NCBI GenBank assembly: GCA_023411555.1
Contig: JAEYOQ010000036.1
Location: forward strand, 1-64,000
Length of the DNA: 64,000 nucleotides
Source of the DNA: Bacillota bacterium
Lineage (GTDB): Bacteria; Bacillota; Clostridia; Lachnospirales; Lachnospiraceae
Reading direction: 5' to 3'
In this document: positions 1 through 7,610 of the stretch, piece after piece
Numbering within the stretch: position 1 is the stretch's first letter
Layout of the letters: each line of letters opens with the position of its first letter
The notes under the pieces: model-generated
Told to the model about the DNA's origin: nothing
What the model saw: the letters and a program-made list of their open reading frames with translations, nothing else
Databases searched by the model: none
Position numbers and translations under genes: made by a program

Positions 1-20
1 AATTTTAAGGAGGTGTGACA

Positions 21-203
21 ATGTCTATTTGTCCTAAGGGTAAACATTCTAAAGCTAGAAGAGATAGCCGTAGAGCTAATTGGAAGATGACTGCTCCCAA
101 CTTAGTTAAGTGCAGCAAGTGTGGAGAACTCATGGTTCCTCATAGAGTATGTAAGTCTTGTGGTTCATACAACAAGAAGGAAATCATTCCTGTAGAAGAA
201 TAA
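21..203 (+). CDS. rpmF: 50S ribosomal protein L32
   Basis: Structural protein of the large ribosomal subunit, 60 residues, the normal family length. The N-terminus is basic, and four cysteines (C31, C34, C44, C47) form the two CxxC pairs of the zinc-binding form of L32. The ATG at 21 is chosen because AAGGAGG lies at 8-14 with good spacing; an in-frame GTG at 15 overlaps that site. A terminator follows directly, so this is the last gene of its transcript. In Firmicutes rpmF usually follows a DUF177 gene, which would lie upstream of the window. The identification is secure. Confidence 0.98.
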   Translation: MSICPKGKHSKARRDSRRANWKMTAPNLVKCSKCGELMVPHRVCKSCGSYNKKEIIPVEE

Positions 204-214
204 TTGCAAAATCA

Positions 215-248
215 AGACCTTCCGGGTTTACTCGGAGGGTCTTTTTTT
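215..248 (+). terminator. Rho-independent terminator of rpmF
   Basis: A stem of AGACCTTCCG paired imperfectly with CGGAGGGTCT is followed at once by a run of seven T. It lies 12 bases after the rpmF stop codon. Confidence 0.93.
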
Positions 249-377
249 AGGCTCTTTGTTAAGTCTTGATATCCAGTTTCTAAAGCGATTAAATTTAACT
301 ATCCCATATGAGACTTTTTGATCTTTCATACGAGGAGCTTATGTCATATGATACAATTGTTACTATTGTTTTAATGA

Positions 378-406
378 TTGACATATTGAAACGAACAATA
401 TATAAT
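378..406 (+). promoter_or_regulatory. Sigma-A type promoter
   Basis: TTGACA at 378-383 and TATAAT at 401-406 are separated by exactly 17 bases, a perfect consensus vegetative promoter. It points at the small ORFs at 426 and 557/594. A Fur-like operator overlaps its -10 element. No other strong promoter is seen between rpmF and the small membrane protein. Confidence 0.75.
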
Positions 407-419
407 GATAATCAATATC
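401..419 (+). promoter_or_regulatory. Putative Fur box overlapping the -10 element
   Basis: The 19 bases TATAATGATAATCAATATC match the classical Fur consensus GATAATGATAATCATTATC at 17 of 19 positions (my own alignment). The site covers the -10 box and the expected transcription start, where a bound repressor would block RNA polymerase. A Fur-family gene is encoded at 33857-34321, but whether that protein reads this site is unknown. AT-rich DNA can produce chance matches. Confidence 0.5.
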
Positions 420-425
420 AGATAG

Positions 426-485
426 ATGATATTAAAAGACAGACTAACAGAAAATGAAATGAGAAAAATGTACGATATGCATTAA
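426..485 (+). CDS. Possible 19-residue leader ORF
   Basis: ATG at 426 opens a 19-codon frame ending in TAA at 483-485, just after the predicted start site of the 378-406 promoter. The peptide is charged (many K, R, E, D, M). No Shine-Dalgarno sequence precedes it, so translation is doubtful. It may be a remnant or coincidental. Listed only because it is the first open frame on the putative Fur-controlled transcript. Confidence 0.15.
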   Translation: MILKDRLTENEMRKMYDMH

Positions 486-593
486 ACTGCAGTGACAAAA
501 TTAAAAGTTCACAGTTTTTAAATATGCTATAACTACGATATTAAAAGGAAAGGAGTATGATGCTTTTTTTTCTATAAGTATCATAAAGAATAT

Positions 594-779
594 ATGAAAA
601 AAAACTACAGTAAAAAAGAGCGACAGCAGAGAAAAAATTTAACAATCACCATAATTACGTCTTTGGTAATCCTTATCTCTCTCAGTGTATTACTATCCAT
701 TAAAGATCCTGATATGCCTCAATATACAGCAGAGCAAATGCTCCACGACCATAATGGTGACGGGATACCGGATCATTAA
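594..779 (+). CDS. Small single-pass membrane protein with Asp-rich loop
   Basis: A 61-residue protein with a very basic N-terminus (residues 2-18), one hydrophobic membrane segment (about 20-42) and a short outer tail ending in DHNGDGIPDH. That tail has the D-x-N-x-D-G-x-x-D spacing of calcium-binding loops of the dockerin/thrombospondin-3 type. The family is not recognised. ATG at 594 has no ribosome binding site, whereas a purine-rich site at 543-555 precedes ATG codons at 557 and 560. That upstream frame is out of phase by one base because of a run of eight T (564-571); with seven T it would read straight into this protein and add 12 or 13 residues. The given start is therefore provisional. 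Confidence 0.5.
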   Translation: MKKNYSKKERQQRKNLTITIITSLVILISLSVLLSIKDPDMPQYTAEQMLHDHNGDGIPDH

Positions 780-873
780 TGACCGTTTTAAGTGAGTAAT
801 AATCATGATTACTGGACTATAAAGCGAACAGCTCTATCGCGGGAGTCATACACGATAAGAAAACATACGAGCA

Positions 874-916
874 ACACAATTAAGGCTGTCCTTAAGGGGG
901 ACAGCCTTAATTGTGT
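874..916. terminator. Perfect 18-bp intergenic hairpin, convergent genes
   Basis: Two perfectly complementary 18-base arms (874-891 and 899-916) enclose a seven-base loop. The element lies between the small membrane protein (+) and the exonuclease-like gene (-), where a bidirectional terminator is expected. It has no T-run on either side, so it may act by structure alone or be a dispersed palindromic repeat. Confidence 0.5.
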
Positions 917-970
917 ACTCGATTCAATGTAATAAGTTTTCTATTCACCTTGAATGCGATATGGAAGACC

Positions 971-2107
971 CTAAGTTGCTTTTGAGACAACATAATTCAT
1001 GATATGCTTTACATATTGCTCAAGCTTCTCCTCCTGCAGAAGAAAGTCAGTGTGGATCTCCAGGAAGGAGAGCTTACTCTGATACTCCAGCTTAAAGCAG
1101 GGAGTGAACAAAAGCTCATATTGGGGAGCAAAGATACCTTGCTTTCTTGTGTAACAATTAGAAGGCTTTGCCTTACTGCGATAATCCTTGTCCACAAAAT
1201 GAGCAAGGCTTTTATGAATAACACTATCTTCAGCAGGAAGATAATAATAATCCTTGTAATTATCATAAAAATATTTTAACTCACCCTCGTAGACCTGAAC
1301 GGTAAGCGTGGCGGCGTCTCCTACAGCGGTAATATGTGCAAGCTCATTACCAAAGGAAATGGGAGTTGGAAGAGTAGTAGATAAATTGTAATGGATCACA
1401 AAGCGATCGCCATCAATCCCAGCCTGAAGGATACGAATGGGCTTCTCAAGCAAATCAGGATAGGCGAGAATCGGACTAATCAGAAGGAGTCCACGTATGT
1501 CATCCTCATTATGAAGTAGAAGATGGTTTAGGAGTAGCTCTGCCTCAGAGGGAGTCTCAAAGATAGTTCCGGGATTACGCTTTTTTCGTAGCTCTTCAAA
1601 ATGCTTTTTCCCAAGATAGCTTTGATATACTTGTATCAAATCGCCTCCACTGAAGGTATCTGTACGATGAATATTCAAGAAGGCCTCAATGGATTTCTGC
1701 TTATAATTCTTCAAGCGGAATATCTTTTTATAAGGGCCTATTTTTTTGTAGATGTCAATGCTGATATAATCGTCTATACAATAATCCAATCCCAGGATAT
1801 CGCATTTGCGTCGTAGATAAGGAAGATCAAAGCCGGTGCCATTGTAATGAAGAAGAACCTCGTAATTCTTTAGGAATTCGAAGAAGGAAGTGACCAGTAA
1901 GGCTTCTTCATTAATACCCTCTGAAAACCATTGAACCAAATGGAACGCTTTTTCCTTATAAAAAGCACAACCAATAAGATACAGATAAGTAGAATCTGCA
2001 GCAAAGCCAGTTGTCTCAATATCAAAGAAAAGCAGTCGGTTAATATCATAATAGTCTTCAAAGCGGTAATCAGGCATTAATCCTAAAGAAAGCTGTCTCG
2101 TAATCAT
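971..2107 (-). CDS. RNase H-like DEDD exonuclease family protein (YprB-like)
   Basis: A 378-residue protein with a ribonuclease H-like fold domain over roughly residues 20-215, as in the RNase_H_2/YprB family. The motif DIETTGF (D29, E31) gives the first metal-binding acidic pair. NGTGFDLPYL (around D94) is the ExoII-type motif, and HNEDDIRGL (D202/D203) the third. Such proteins resemble 3'-5' exonucleases acting on nucleic acids; the substrate is unknown. The C-terminal 160 residues are not recognised. A GAGGAGG-like site just upstream of the ATG supports the start. The gene stands alone, divergent from cls and convergent with the small membrane protein. Confidence 0.8.
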   Translation of the reverse strand: MITRQLSLGLMPDYRFEDYYDINRLLFFDIETTGFAADSTYLYLIGCAFYKEKAFHLVQWFSEGINEEALLVTSFFEFLKNYEVLLHYNGTGFDLPYLRRKCDILGLDYCIDDYISIDIYKKIGPYKKIFRLKNYKQKSIEAFLNIHRTDTFSGGDLIQVYQSYLGKKHFEELRKKRNPGTIFETPSEAELLLNHLLLHNEDDIRGLLLISPILAYPDLLEKPIRILQAGIDGDRFVIHYNLSTTLPTPISFGNELAHITAVGDAATLTVQVYEGELKYFYDNYKDYYYLPAEDSVIHKSLAHFVDKDYRSKAKPSNCYTRKQGIFAPQYELLFTPCFKLEYQSKLSFLEIHTDFLLQEEKLEQYVKHIMNYVVSKAT

Positions 2108-2290
2108 GATGATCCTCCTCTCATTTGCATACTATTTTATCACAGTTTTTAGTGATAGAGAAGAAATAATAGTCCGGAATTCTCTGCTAAGGAAAATACT
2201 CCGATTCGAGAAGCATTGATCTAACTCATTTGGATATATTATGGCCATGTGTTGTGAATAGTAATGAGAGAATAGAAAAATATGAAAAAA

Positions 2291-2319
2291 TTGTAATATT
2301 GTAATCATTGTGTTAGAAT
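2291..2319 (+). promoter_or_regulatory. Sigma-A type promoter of the cls fusion gene
   Basis: TTGTAA at 2291-2296 and TAGAAT at 2314-2319 have a 17-base spacer, about 50 bases before the start codon of the cardiolipin synthase fusion. Confidence 0.55.
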
Positions 2320-2371
2320 GTTCACAATAATGATTATATTATTTTCTTAGTAAAGGGGAGAACATGTAACT

Positions 2372-4843
2372 ATGTGGAGTATGAGGATTTTCGGGCAAGA
2401 ATTTTATTACTTGTTTTATTTATTCCTGATTTACGGAGTAATTGGCTGGATTTACGAGACCGGTCTGGTATCCATCCAAAAGAAATCCTTTGTCAACCGT
2501 GGTTTTTTAACCGGTCCGCTAATCCCGATATATGGCTGTGGAGCTTTGCTTCTGTTTCTGGTCTTCTGGGATAATAAAGATAATATATTATTGGTGTTTT
2601 TAGGAAGTGTAGCCTTAGCGACGCTTTTGGAATATATTACCTCTCTGGTGATGGAGTTGATTTTTCATACAAGATGGTGGGATTATAGTAAGTATCGCTT
2701 TAATTTAAATGGAAGAGTATGTCTTATGGTGTCGTTGTTTTGGGGTGTGTTAGCGATTTTCATGCTACATATTCTTCATCCAGGTATGGATCGTCTGATT
2801 TTAAGCTTACCAAGACAATCGGGTGAAGTGTTGGGGGATGTGTTGATACCGGTTTTGCTTATTGACCTTATTGCCGCTATAATTAGCTCGGTACAGCTTG
2901 ATCGAATTCTCGCTAAGATGCATAAGCTCCGCCAGGATATGATGGAATACATTGATGCTACGAGGCTTTTTGAAACCGGAAGCGAACTAGTCGAGAAATT
3001 GTCAGATATAAGATTGTTAGGATTTTTTTCTGAGGTAAAAGCACGGATTGAATATAGAACGCAAAATACGAAATCATTAAAGCCTGGAAAAGGCAGGATT
3101 CGAGCACTAAAGCCAGAGATTGAGGCAAAAATGGGAGAATTCTTTGGGCAATACCAAAATATTAGGATGCTGAAATCACATATCCGTTTATTAGAGGCCT
3201 TTCCCACAATGAGGGTTAGAAAACGTGAAATGGCACTAGGCGACTTAAAGGAAAAACTAACCAGAAAGGGAGTGCGTGAGCTGAGCATGGATTTTAAGGA
3301 AGAGGTAACAGGTACTATAAAAAGCTATTTGAGTGGAATATTACGTGCTGTCTTAGTCGGGCTTTTGGTTCTATTACAATTTGCATTAATTATATATCTT
3401 TCCTTTGCACTAAGAGGCTATACAATCTATCTCTATACTGCACTTCAGGTTCTTAGTATTATTATTGTGATTGGTTTAGTGAATGATAACCGCAATGCTT
3501 CCTATAAGATCGGTTGGATCTGCATCATAGCGGCTTTACCGATCACCGGTCATATTATGTTCATGCTTTGGGGGAACTGGGGGAGAAAGAAGCTTGAAAA
3601 CGGAATATTGAACAAGCTACAACAGGGTGCAAAGTATTTGGAATACCAGCCGGAGATTGTAAATCAATTCACAGAGAAATATCCTACCAAAAGCAGGATG
3701 GCTAGATACTTAGAATCTAACTCCTTTCCTTTGTATAAGAATAACAAAATAGATTATTACCCCATGGGCGAGGCGGTTTTTGAAGCAATCTTCGATGAGA
3801 TAGAGAAGGCACAGAGCTTTATCTTCATAAATTTCTTTATTGTCGGTGAAGGAGCTCTTTGGCAGCGCATGCATGAGCAATTACTTCGAAAACTAAAAGA
3901 AGGAGTTGAGGTGTTATTTCTCTATGATGATTTTGGAGCTATGCTTCGTACTCCAAGTAGCTTTAAGCGCAGCTTGGAGGCAGAAGGTTTCAAGATCCGA
4001 GTGTTTAATCCAATCCACCGATATACCGATAAGCTTTATATGAATTACCGAACTCACCAGAAAATCATAGTAATAGACGGTAATGTGGGCTTTACAGGAG
4101 GTATCAATCTGGCTGATGAGTATGTGAATCTGGTTCAGCGTTTTGGAGTATGGAAGGATAATGCGGTCCGTATCGAAGGAGATGCAGTATGGGGGCTCAC
4201 GGTTACCTTTCTGCAGATGTGGGAGGTATGCTCAGCATCCTCTGTACCCATGGATTTTACTCCTTACCGTCCGACAAAGAGGTTTCCTGAAAATAATGTA
4301 TTTTGCCAGATATTCTCTGACGGACCGGCTAATAATCCGAGAAACCCGGTGGAGAACATGTATAAGCAGATGATTTATTATGCCAAGAAGATATTGTACA
4401 TTACCACTCCATACCTTATAATTGAAGATGATATGCGAGAAGCATTGGTAATGGCAGCAGCCAGCGGTATCGATGTAAGAATCATTACTCCATTTATACC
4501 GGATAAGAAGAGGGTTAAGATCCTCACCAATTATAATTATGGAAAATTGCTGGAGGGTGGAGTCAGAATCTTCGAATATACCCCGGGCTTTATCCATGCC
4601 AAGACAATTATCAACGAGGATTGTGGTATTGTCGGAACAATTAATATGGATTATCGTAGTTTTCACCTGCACTATGAATGTGGGGCATGGTTCTGCGATA
4701 AGGCAACTGTAGATGTAGTCAAGGATGATTTACTTAAGACCATGGAGGAGTGCCATGAGGTGAATTATGAGGAGTGGAAGAATCGTCCGCTGCTTCTAAA
4801 GATACAGCAGCTATTCTTGAATCTGTTCTCGACATTGATGTAG
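2372..4843 (+). CDS. cls: CmpB-like membrane domain fused to cardiolipin synthase
   Basis: An 823-residue integral membrane protein. Residues about 8-180 carry several membrane helices and the GWIYE and NRGFLTGPL-type motifs of the ABC_trans_CmpB (DUF1113) family. A charged linker (180-320) follows. Residues about 322-400 are the membrane anchors of cardiolipin synthase, and about 440-823 is the phospholipase-D catalytic part. Two HKD motifs are present: HQKIIVIDG starting at H562 and HAKTIINED starting at H742. The reaction is expected to be condensation of phosphatidylglycerol to cardiolipin (or a CDP-DAG variant). Typical Cls is about 480-510 residues, so the N-terminal half is extra. GGGGAG at 2355-2360 precedes ATG 2372. 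The reading frame is continuous. Confidence 0.9.
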   Translation: MWSMRIFGQEFYYLFYLFLIYGVIGWIYETGLVSIQKKSFVNRGFLTGPLIPIYGCGALLLFLVFWDNKDNILLVFLGSVALATLLEYITSLVMELIFHTRWWDYSKYRFNLNGRVCLMVSLFWGVLAIFMLHILHPGMDRLILSLPRQSGEVLGDVLIPVLLIDLIAAIISSVQLDRILAKMHKLRQDMMEYIDATRLFETGSELVEKLSDIRLLGFFSEVKARIEYRTQNTKSLKPGKGRIRALKPEIEAKMGEFFGQYQNIRMLKSHIRLLEAFPTMRVRKREMALGDLKEKLTRKGVRELSMDFKEEVTGTIKSYLSGILRAVLVGLLVLLQFALIIYLSFALRGYTIYLYTALQVLSIIIVIGLVNDNRNASYKIGWICIIAALPITGHIMFMLWGNWGRKKLENGILNKLQQGAKYLEYQPEIVNQFTEKYPTKSRMARYLESNSFPLYKNNKIDYYPMGEAVFEAIFDEIEKAQSFIFINFFIVGEGALWQRMHEQLLRKLKEGVEVLFLYDDFGAMLRTPSSFKRSLEAEGFKIRVFNPIHRYTDKLYMNYRTHQKIIVIDGNVGFTGGINLADEYVNLVQRFGVWKDNAVRIEGDAVWGLTVTFLQMWEVCSASSVPMDFTPYRPTKRFPENNVFCQIFSDGPANNPRNPVENMYKQMIYYAKKILYITTPYLIIEDDMREALVMAAASGIDVRIITPFIPDKKRVKILTNYNYGKLLEGGVRIFEYTPGFIHAKTIINEDCGIVGTINMDYRSFHLHYECGAWFCDKATVDVVKDDLLKTMEECHEVNYEEWKNRPLLLKIQQLFLNLFSTLM

Positions 4844-4903
4844 AATAACTTATAGAAAGGCTACTCATCGGATCAGCCGATCGGATGAAGCAGGTGATAA
4901 AGA

Positions 4904-5155
4904 ATGTATACAAATGTCTGTAAACACTGTCATAAGGTATTTAGTTCCAGATTCAAGGCTTATTCCTGTGAAGCCTGCAAGGCGATAGACAATGATCATT
5001 TTGATGATATTGAAGCATATCTGAAGGAGTATCCTAACAGCAATGCCCTTCAGATATCGGAGGCATTAGGGATAACAGCCTTTGAGGTATTAAATTACTT
5101 AAAGGAAGGCAGACTCAATATAGCAAGGGGACATTTTGAAAGACTCCCCGACTAG
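4904..5155 (+). CDS. Small zinc-ribbon/HTH protein, YvyF (TIGR03826)-like
   Basis: An 83-residue protein. The N-terminus has a zinc-ribbon pattern, CKHC at about residue 6 and CEAC at about 23. The rest resembles a short helix-turn-helix with the pattern of IEAYLKEYPNS, ISEALGITAFEV and YLKEGRL. This matches the YvyF-like flagellar-operon protein family in layout, but no flagellar gene is nearby, so a motility role is not implied. AGGTGATAAAG precedes ATG 4904, and a small hairpin (4867-4888) lies upstream. It may share a transcript with cls. The large inverted repeat begins one base before its stop codon ends. Confidence 0.6.
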   Translation: MYTNVCKHCHKVFSSRFKAYSCEACKAIDNDHFDDIEAYLKEYPNSNALQISEALGITAFEVLNYLKEGRLNIARGHFERLPD

Positions 5156-5367
5156 TGCTGTTGCAGAATGTATGTTATAAATGCAGGAAAGAACAACATA
5201 CATCCCTCACACACAGGTTGCCGGACATCTTATTGATTTTGTATGCCATTATCAAACATAATGTTTGCTTCTGTCATACAAAATCAGCAATCTGTCCGTC
5301 AAACAGTGCATTATGGGATGCATGTTATTCTTTCCAAAATATAAGTGTACTTTATGCAACAGTCACT
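5154..5367. repeat. 214-bp imperfect inverted repeat (MITE-like or RNA hairpin)
   Basis: Two arms of about 92 bases (5154-5245 and 5275-5367) are imperfect reverse complements. The best blocks are GATTTTGTATG against CATACAAAATC, GGAAAGAACAACATACATCCC against its near complement at 5315-5335, and a terminal TGTTGCA/TGCAACA pair. The 29-base centre holds another small palindrome, CATTAT...ATAATG. The flanks CTA and TTAG leave open a TA target duplication. An ORF at 5155-5370 lies inside but shows no ribosome binding site and is not taken as a gene. A degenerate miniature transposable element or a transcribed long hairpin would both fit. Confidence 0.7.
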
Positions 5368-5377
5368 TAGATGTTTA

Positions 5378-5429
5378 TGCCTGCGTCTTCAAAGTGTACA
5401 ACGTCTCATATGCGTGACATTGTACACTT
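5378..5429 (+). repeat. TGCCTGCGTCTTC hairpin element, copy 1
   Basis: The 13-mer TGCCTGCGTCTTC (5378-5390) is followed by a stem AAGTGTACAA (5392-5401) / TTGTACACTT (5420-5429). The same 13-mer recurs at 28127-28139 before iscS, again among stems beginning AGTGTG. Next to copy 1, a GCTGC-TAAG-GCAGC hairpin (5441-5454) stands directly before the ruvA ribosome binding site. Confidence 0.5.
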
Positions 5430-5470
5430 GTGCGTTTAAAGCTGCTAAGGCAGCAGTTTGGAGGGTTAGT

Positions 5471-6076
5471 ATGATCGGTTACCTAAAAGGGGAACTTGCG
5501 GATGTAAAAGAAAATTATGTAGTATTAGAGGTTGGAAATATCGGATATGAGGTATATCTTCCATCCTCCGTGATTATGGAGCTACCGTCCAAAGGTAGCA
5601 AAATAAAGCTCTATACCTATCTGCATGTCAGAGAGGATGCGATTGCTCTCTTTGGCTTTTTGACCAAGGATGATCTGGAGATGTTTAAGCTTCTGATCAC
5701 AGTCAATGGGATTGGGCCTAAGGGAGCATTAGGTATTCTCTCCGCAATCTCCGCAGATGAGATTCGCTTTGCTGTTCTGGCAGAGGATGCAAAAGTAATT
5801 GCCAAAGCACCTGGTATCGGAAACAAGACGGCAAGTAAGCTGATATTAGAGCTAAAGGATAAATTTAAGCTAGAGACAGCCTTCGAGCAGAAATTGCTGA
5901 ATCAGGCAGAGAAGCGGGAAGGTTCCGGTATCTATAGTATGAGGGAGGAAGCAATCCAAGCCCTAACCGTTCTTGGTTATTCCGCTTCCGATGCATTGAG
6001 GATTGTCAATTCGGTAGATATAACCGAAAATATGACTTCAGAGGAGCTGTTAAAGCTTTGTCTGAAGAAGATGTAA
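5471..6076 (+). CDS. ruvA: Holliday junction branch migration protein RuvA
   Basis: A 201-residue protein that binds Holliday junctions as a tetramer and loads RuvB for branch migration during recombinational repair. The N-terminus MIGYLKGELADV is the typical OB-fold start. Helix-hairpin-helix motifs appear around VNGIGPKGALGIL and APGIGNKTASKLI, and the C-terminal domain III follows. ATG 5471 is chosen over an upstream frame extension because it matches the family start and has GGAGGG at 5460-5465. ruvB follows 106 bases later. The leader holds the hairpin elements described separately. ruvC is absent, as usual in Firmicutes. Confidence 0.97.
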   Translation: MIGYLKGELADVKENYVVLEVGNIGYEVYLPSSVIMELPSKGSKIKLYTYLHVREDAIALFGFLTKDDLEMFKLLITVNGIGPKGALGILSAISADEIRFAVLAEDAKVIAKAPGIGNKTASKLILELKDKFKLETAFEQKLLNQAEKREGSGIYSMREEAIQALTVLGYSASDALRIVNSVDITENMTSEELLKLCLKKM

Positions 6077-6182
6077 AGCAGAATGAAGGATTTAAGGAAT
6101 ATTTCATTCTGGATAAGAAGGACTTGTATAAACCAGGAACAGTCTGGTAGAGAATGTAGTACATAACAGAATGGAGTTAATG

Positions 6183-7178
6183 ATGGCTAAACGAGTAATA
6201 ACTACGGAAATAACGGATGAAGATAAGCGAATCGATGGTTCTATACGTCCCCAGATGTTGACCGATTATATAGGACAGGCTAAGGTGAAGGAGAATCTGA
6301 AGGTATATATAGAAGCAGCGAAACAGAGAAAGGAAGTCTTAGATCATGTATTGTTCTTCGGACCTCCTGGGCTTGGTAAAACAACACTTGCAGGAATCAT
6401 TGCTAACGAGATGGGGGTAAATATAAAGATTACCTCTGGACCAGCAATAGAGAAGCCTGGTGAGATGGCAGCAATCTTGAACAACCTGTCTGAGGGAGAT
6501 GTTCTGTTCGTGGACGAAATTCATCGCTTGAACCGGCAGGTTGAGGAACTACTCTATCCTGCCATGGAGGATTATGCTATAGATATTGTAATCGGTAAAG
6601 GCTCTACAGCGAAATCCATTCGGATCGATTTACCGAAGTTTACTTTAGTCGGAGCTACCACAAGAGCCGGTATGCTGACGCCGCCGCTGAGAGACCGCTT
6701 TGGTGTAGTTAACCGCATGGATTTCTATACTATTGAAGAGTTAAAGCAAATCATTATACGTACGGCTCAACTGTTACAGGTAGAGATTGAAGAAGAGGGT
6801 GCCATTGAGATGGCACGCCGTTCGAGAGGAACCCCTCGTCTTGCCAACCGTTTACTAAAAAGAGTAAGGGATTTCGCGCAGGTCAAATATGATGGTAAAA
6901 TCACCAAAGAGGTTGCTGGCTTTGCCCTTGATCTACTTGAGGTGGATAAACTGGGCTTAGATCATATTGATCGTGAGATACTGGTGACAATGATTGAAAA
7001 ATTTGGAGGCGGTCCGGTCGGCATCGAGGCGGTTGCTACTACCATCGGCGAGGATGTCGGTACCATTGAGGAGGTATATGAACCATACCTAGTTCAGAAT
7101 GGATTGATCCTTCGTACTCCACGCGGCAGAGTTGCTTCAGAGCTGGCCTACCAGCATATCGGACTCCCGCATAGCTAA
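6183..7178 (+). CDS. ruvB: Holliday junction DNA helicase RuvB
   Basis: A 331-residue AAA+ ATPase, the hexameric motor that drives branch migration with RuvA. The Walker A motif GPPGLGKTT is at residues 60-68, Walker B VLFVDEIHRL has D111 and E112, the sensor region contains GATTRAG, and the winged-helix C-terminus includes the FGGGPVG motif. ATG 6183 (MAKRVITTE) is preferred, with TGGAG six bases upstream; ATG 6180 is the only close alternative. The length is normal. It forms the usual ruvAB unit. Confidence 0.97.
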   Translation: MAKRVITTEITDEDKRIDGSIRPQMLTDYIGQAKVKENLKVYIEAAKQRKEVLDHVLFFGPPGLGKTTLAGIIANEMGVNIKITSGPAIEKPGEMAAILNNLSEGDVLFVDEIHRLNRQVEELLYPAMEDYAIDIVIGKGSTAKSIRIDLPKFTLVGATTRAGMLTPPLRDRFGVVNRMDFYTIEELKQIIIRTAQLLQVEIEEEGAIEMARRSRGTPRLANRLLKRVRDFAQVKYDGKITKEVAGFALDLLEVDKLGLDHIDREILVTMIEKFGGGPVGIEAVATTIGEDVGTIEEVYEPYLVQNGLILRTPRGRVASELAYQHIGLPHS

Positions 7179-7244
7179 ATCATATGGACTAGCCCATGCT
7201 AGATCAAATATATCATAGGGACTCCAACATAGCTAAATCAAAGC

Positions 7245-7273
7245 TTGTAAACATATGTAATATAGGTTATAAT
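7245..7273 (+). promoter_or_regulatory. Sigma-A type promoter upstream of the repeats and zapA
   Basis: TTGTAA at 7245-7250 and TATAAT at 7268-7273 have a 17-base spacer. Transcription would start near 7280 and cross both direct repeats, giving zapA an untranslated leader of about 330 bases. Confidence 0.6.
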
Positions 7274-7292
7274 GTCCACGTATAAGCAGATT

Positions 7293-7546
7293 AGTCCATG
7301 GAAATCAGACAGCTTATTAAGCTTGCTTAAATAAGCAGTGTGATTTCTATGGATAAGTGCAACGTGAACGAGCAAGCATGCTTGCGAGTTCCTAATCTGC
7401 TTAAAGCAGAGTCCATAGAAATCAGACAGCTTATTAAGCTTGCTTAAATAAGCGGTATGATTTACATGGATAAGTGCAACGTGAACAATGGAACCTCCGG
7501 TTCCATAGCAAGTGAAACTTGCGAGTTCCTAGTCTGCTTAAAGCAG
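7293..7546 (+). repeat. Two structured direct repeats in the zapA leader
   Basis: Copy 1 (7293-7409, 117 bases) and copy 2 (7410-7546, 137 bases) are nearly identical. Each begins with a stem CCATGGAAATCA / TGATTTCTATGG-type enclosing GCTTATT...AATAAGC, then has AAGTGCAACGTGAAC, a GCAAG...CTTGC hairpin, GCGAGTTCCTA and a TCTGCTTAAAGCAGA palindrome. Copy 2 carries an extra 20-base hairpin, ATGGAACC-TCC-GGTTCCAT, which accounts for its extra length. Together with the promoter at 7245 they fill the 430-base gap between ruvB and zapA. No known riboswitch consensus was recognised. Confidence 0.75.
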
Positions 7547-7610
7547 AGTCCAGTTTTGTTATTTTGTTATTAATATAAGAGATACATTTTCAACAGGGAG
7601 GCAAAGGGTT

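Noticed and set aside
1004..2061. Overlapping ORFs of 63-91 residues within the exonuclease-like gene
   Set aside because: They are shadows of the coding frame, without binding sites or domain likeness.
5155..5370. 71-residue plus-strand ORF between the zinc-ribbon gene and ruvA
   Set aside because: It lies wholly inside the large inverted repeat, has no ribosome binding site and no recognisable sequence pattern.
7293..7546. CRISPR array
   Set aside because: Only two long, internally structured copies directly abutting each other; no short repeats with unique spacers and no cas genes.
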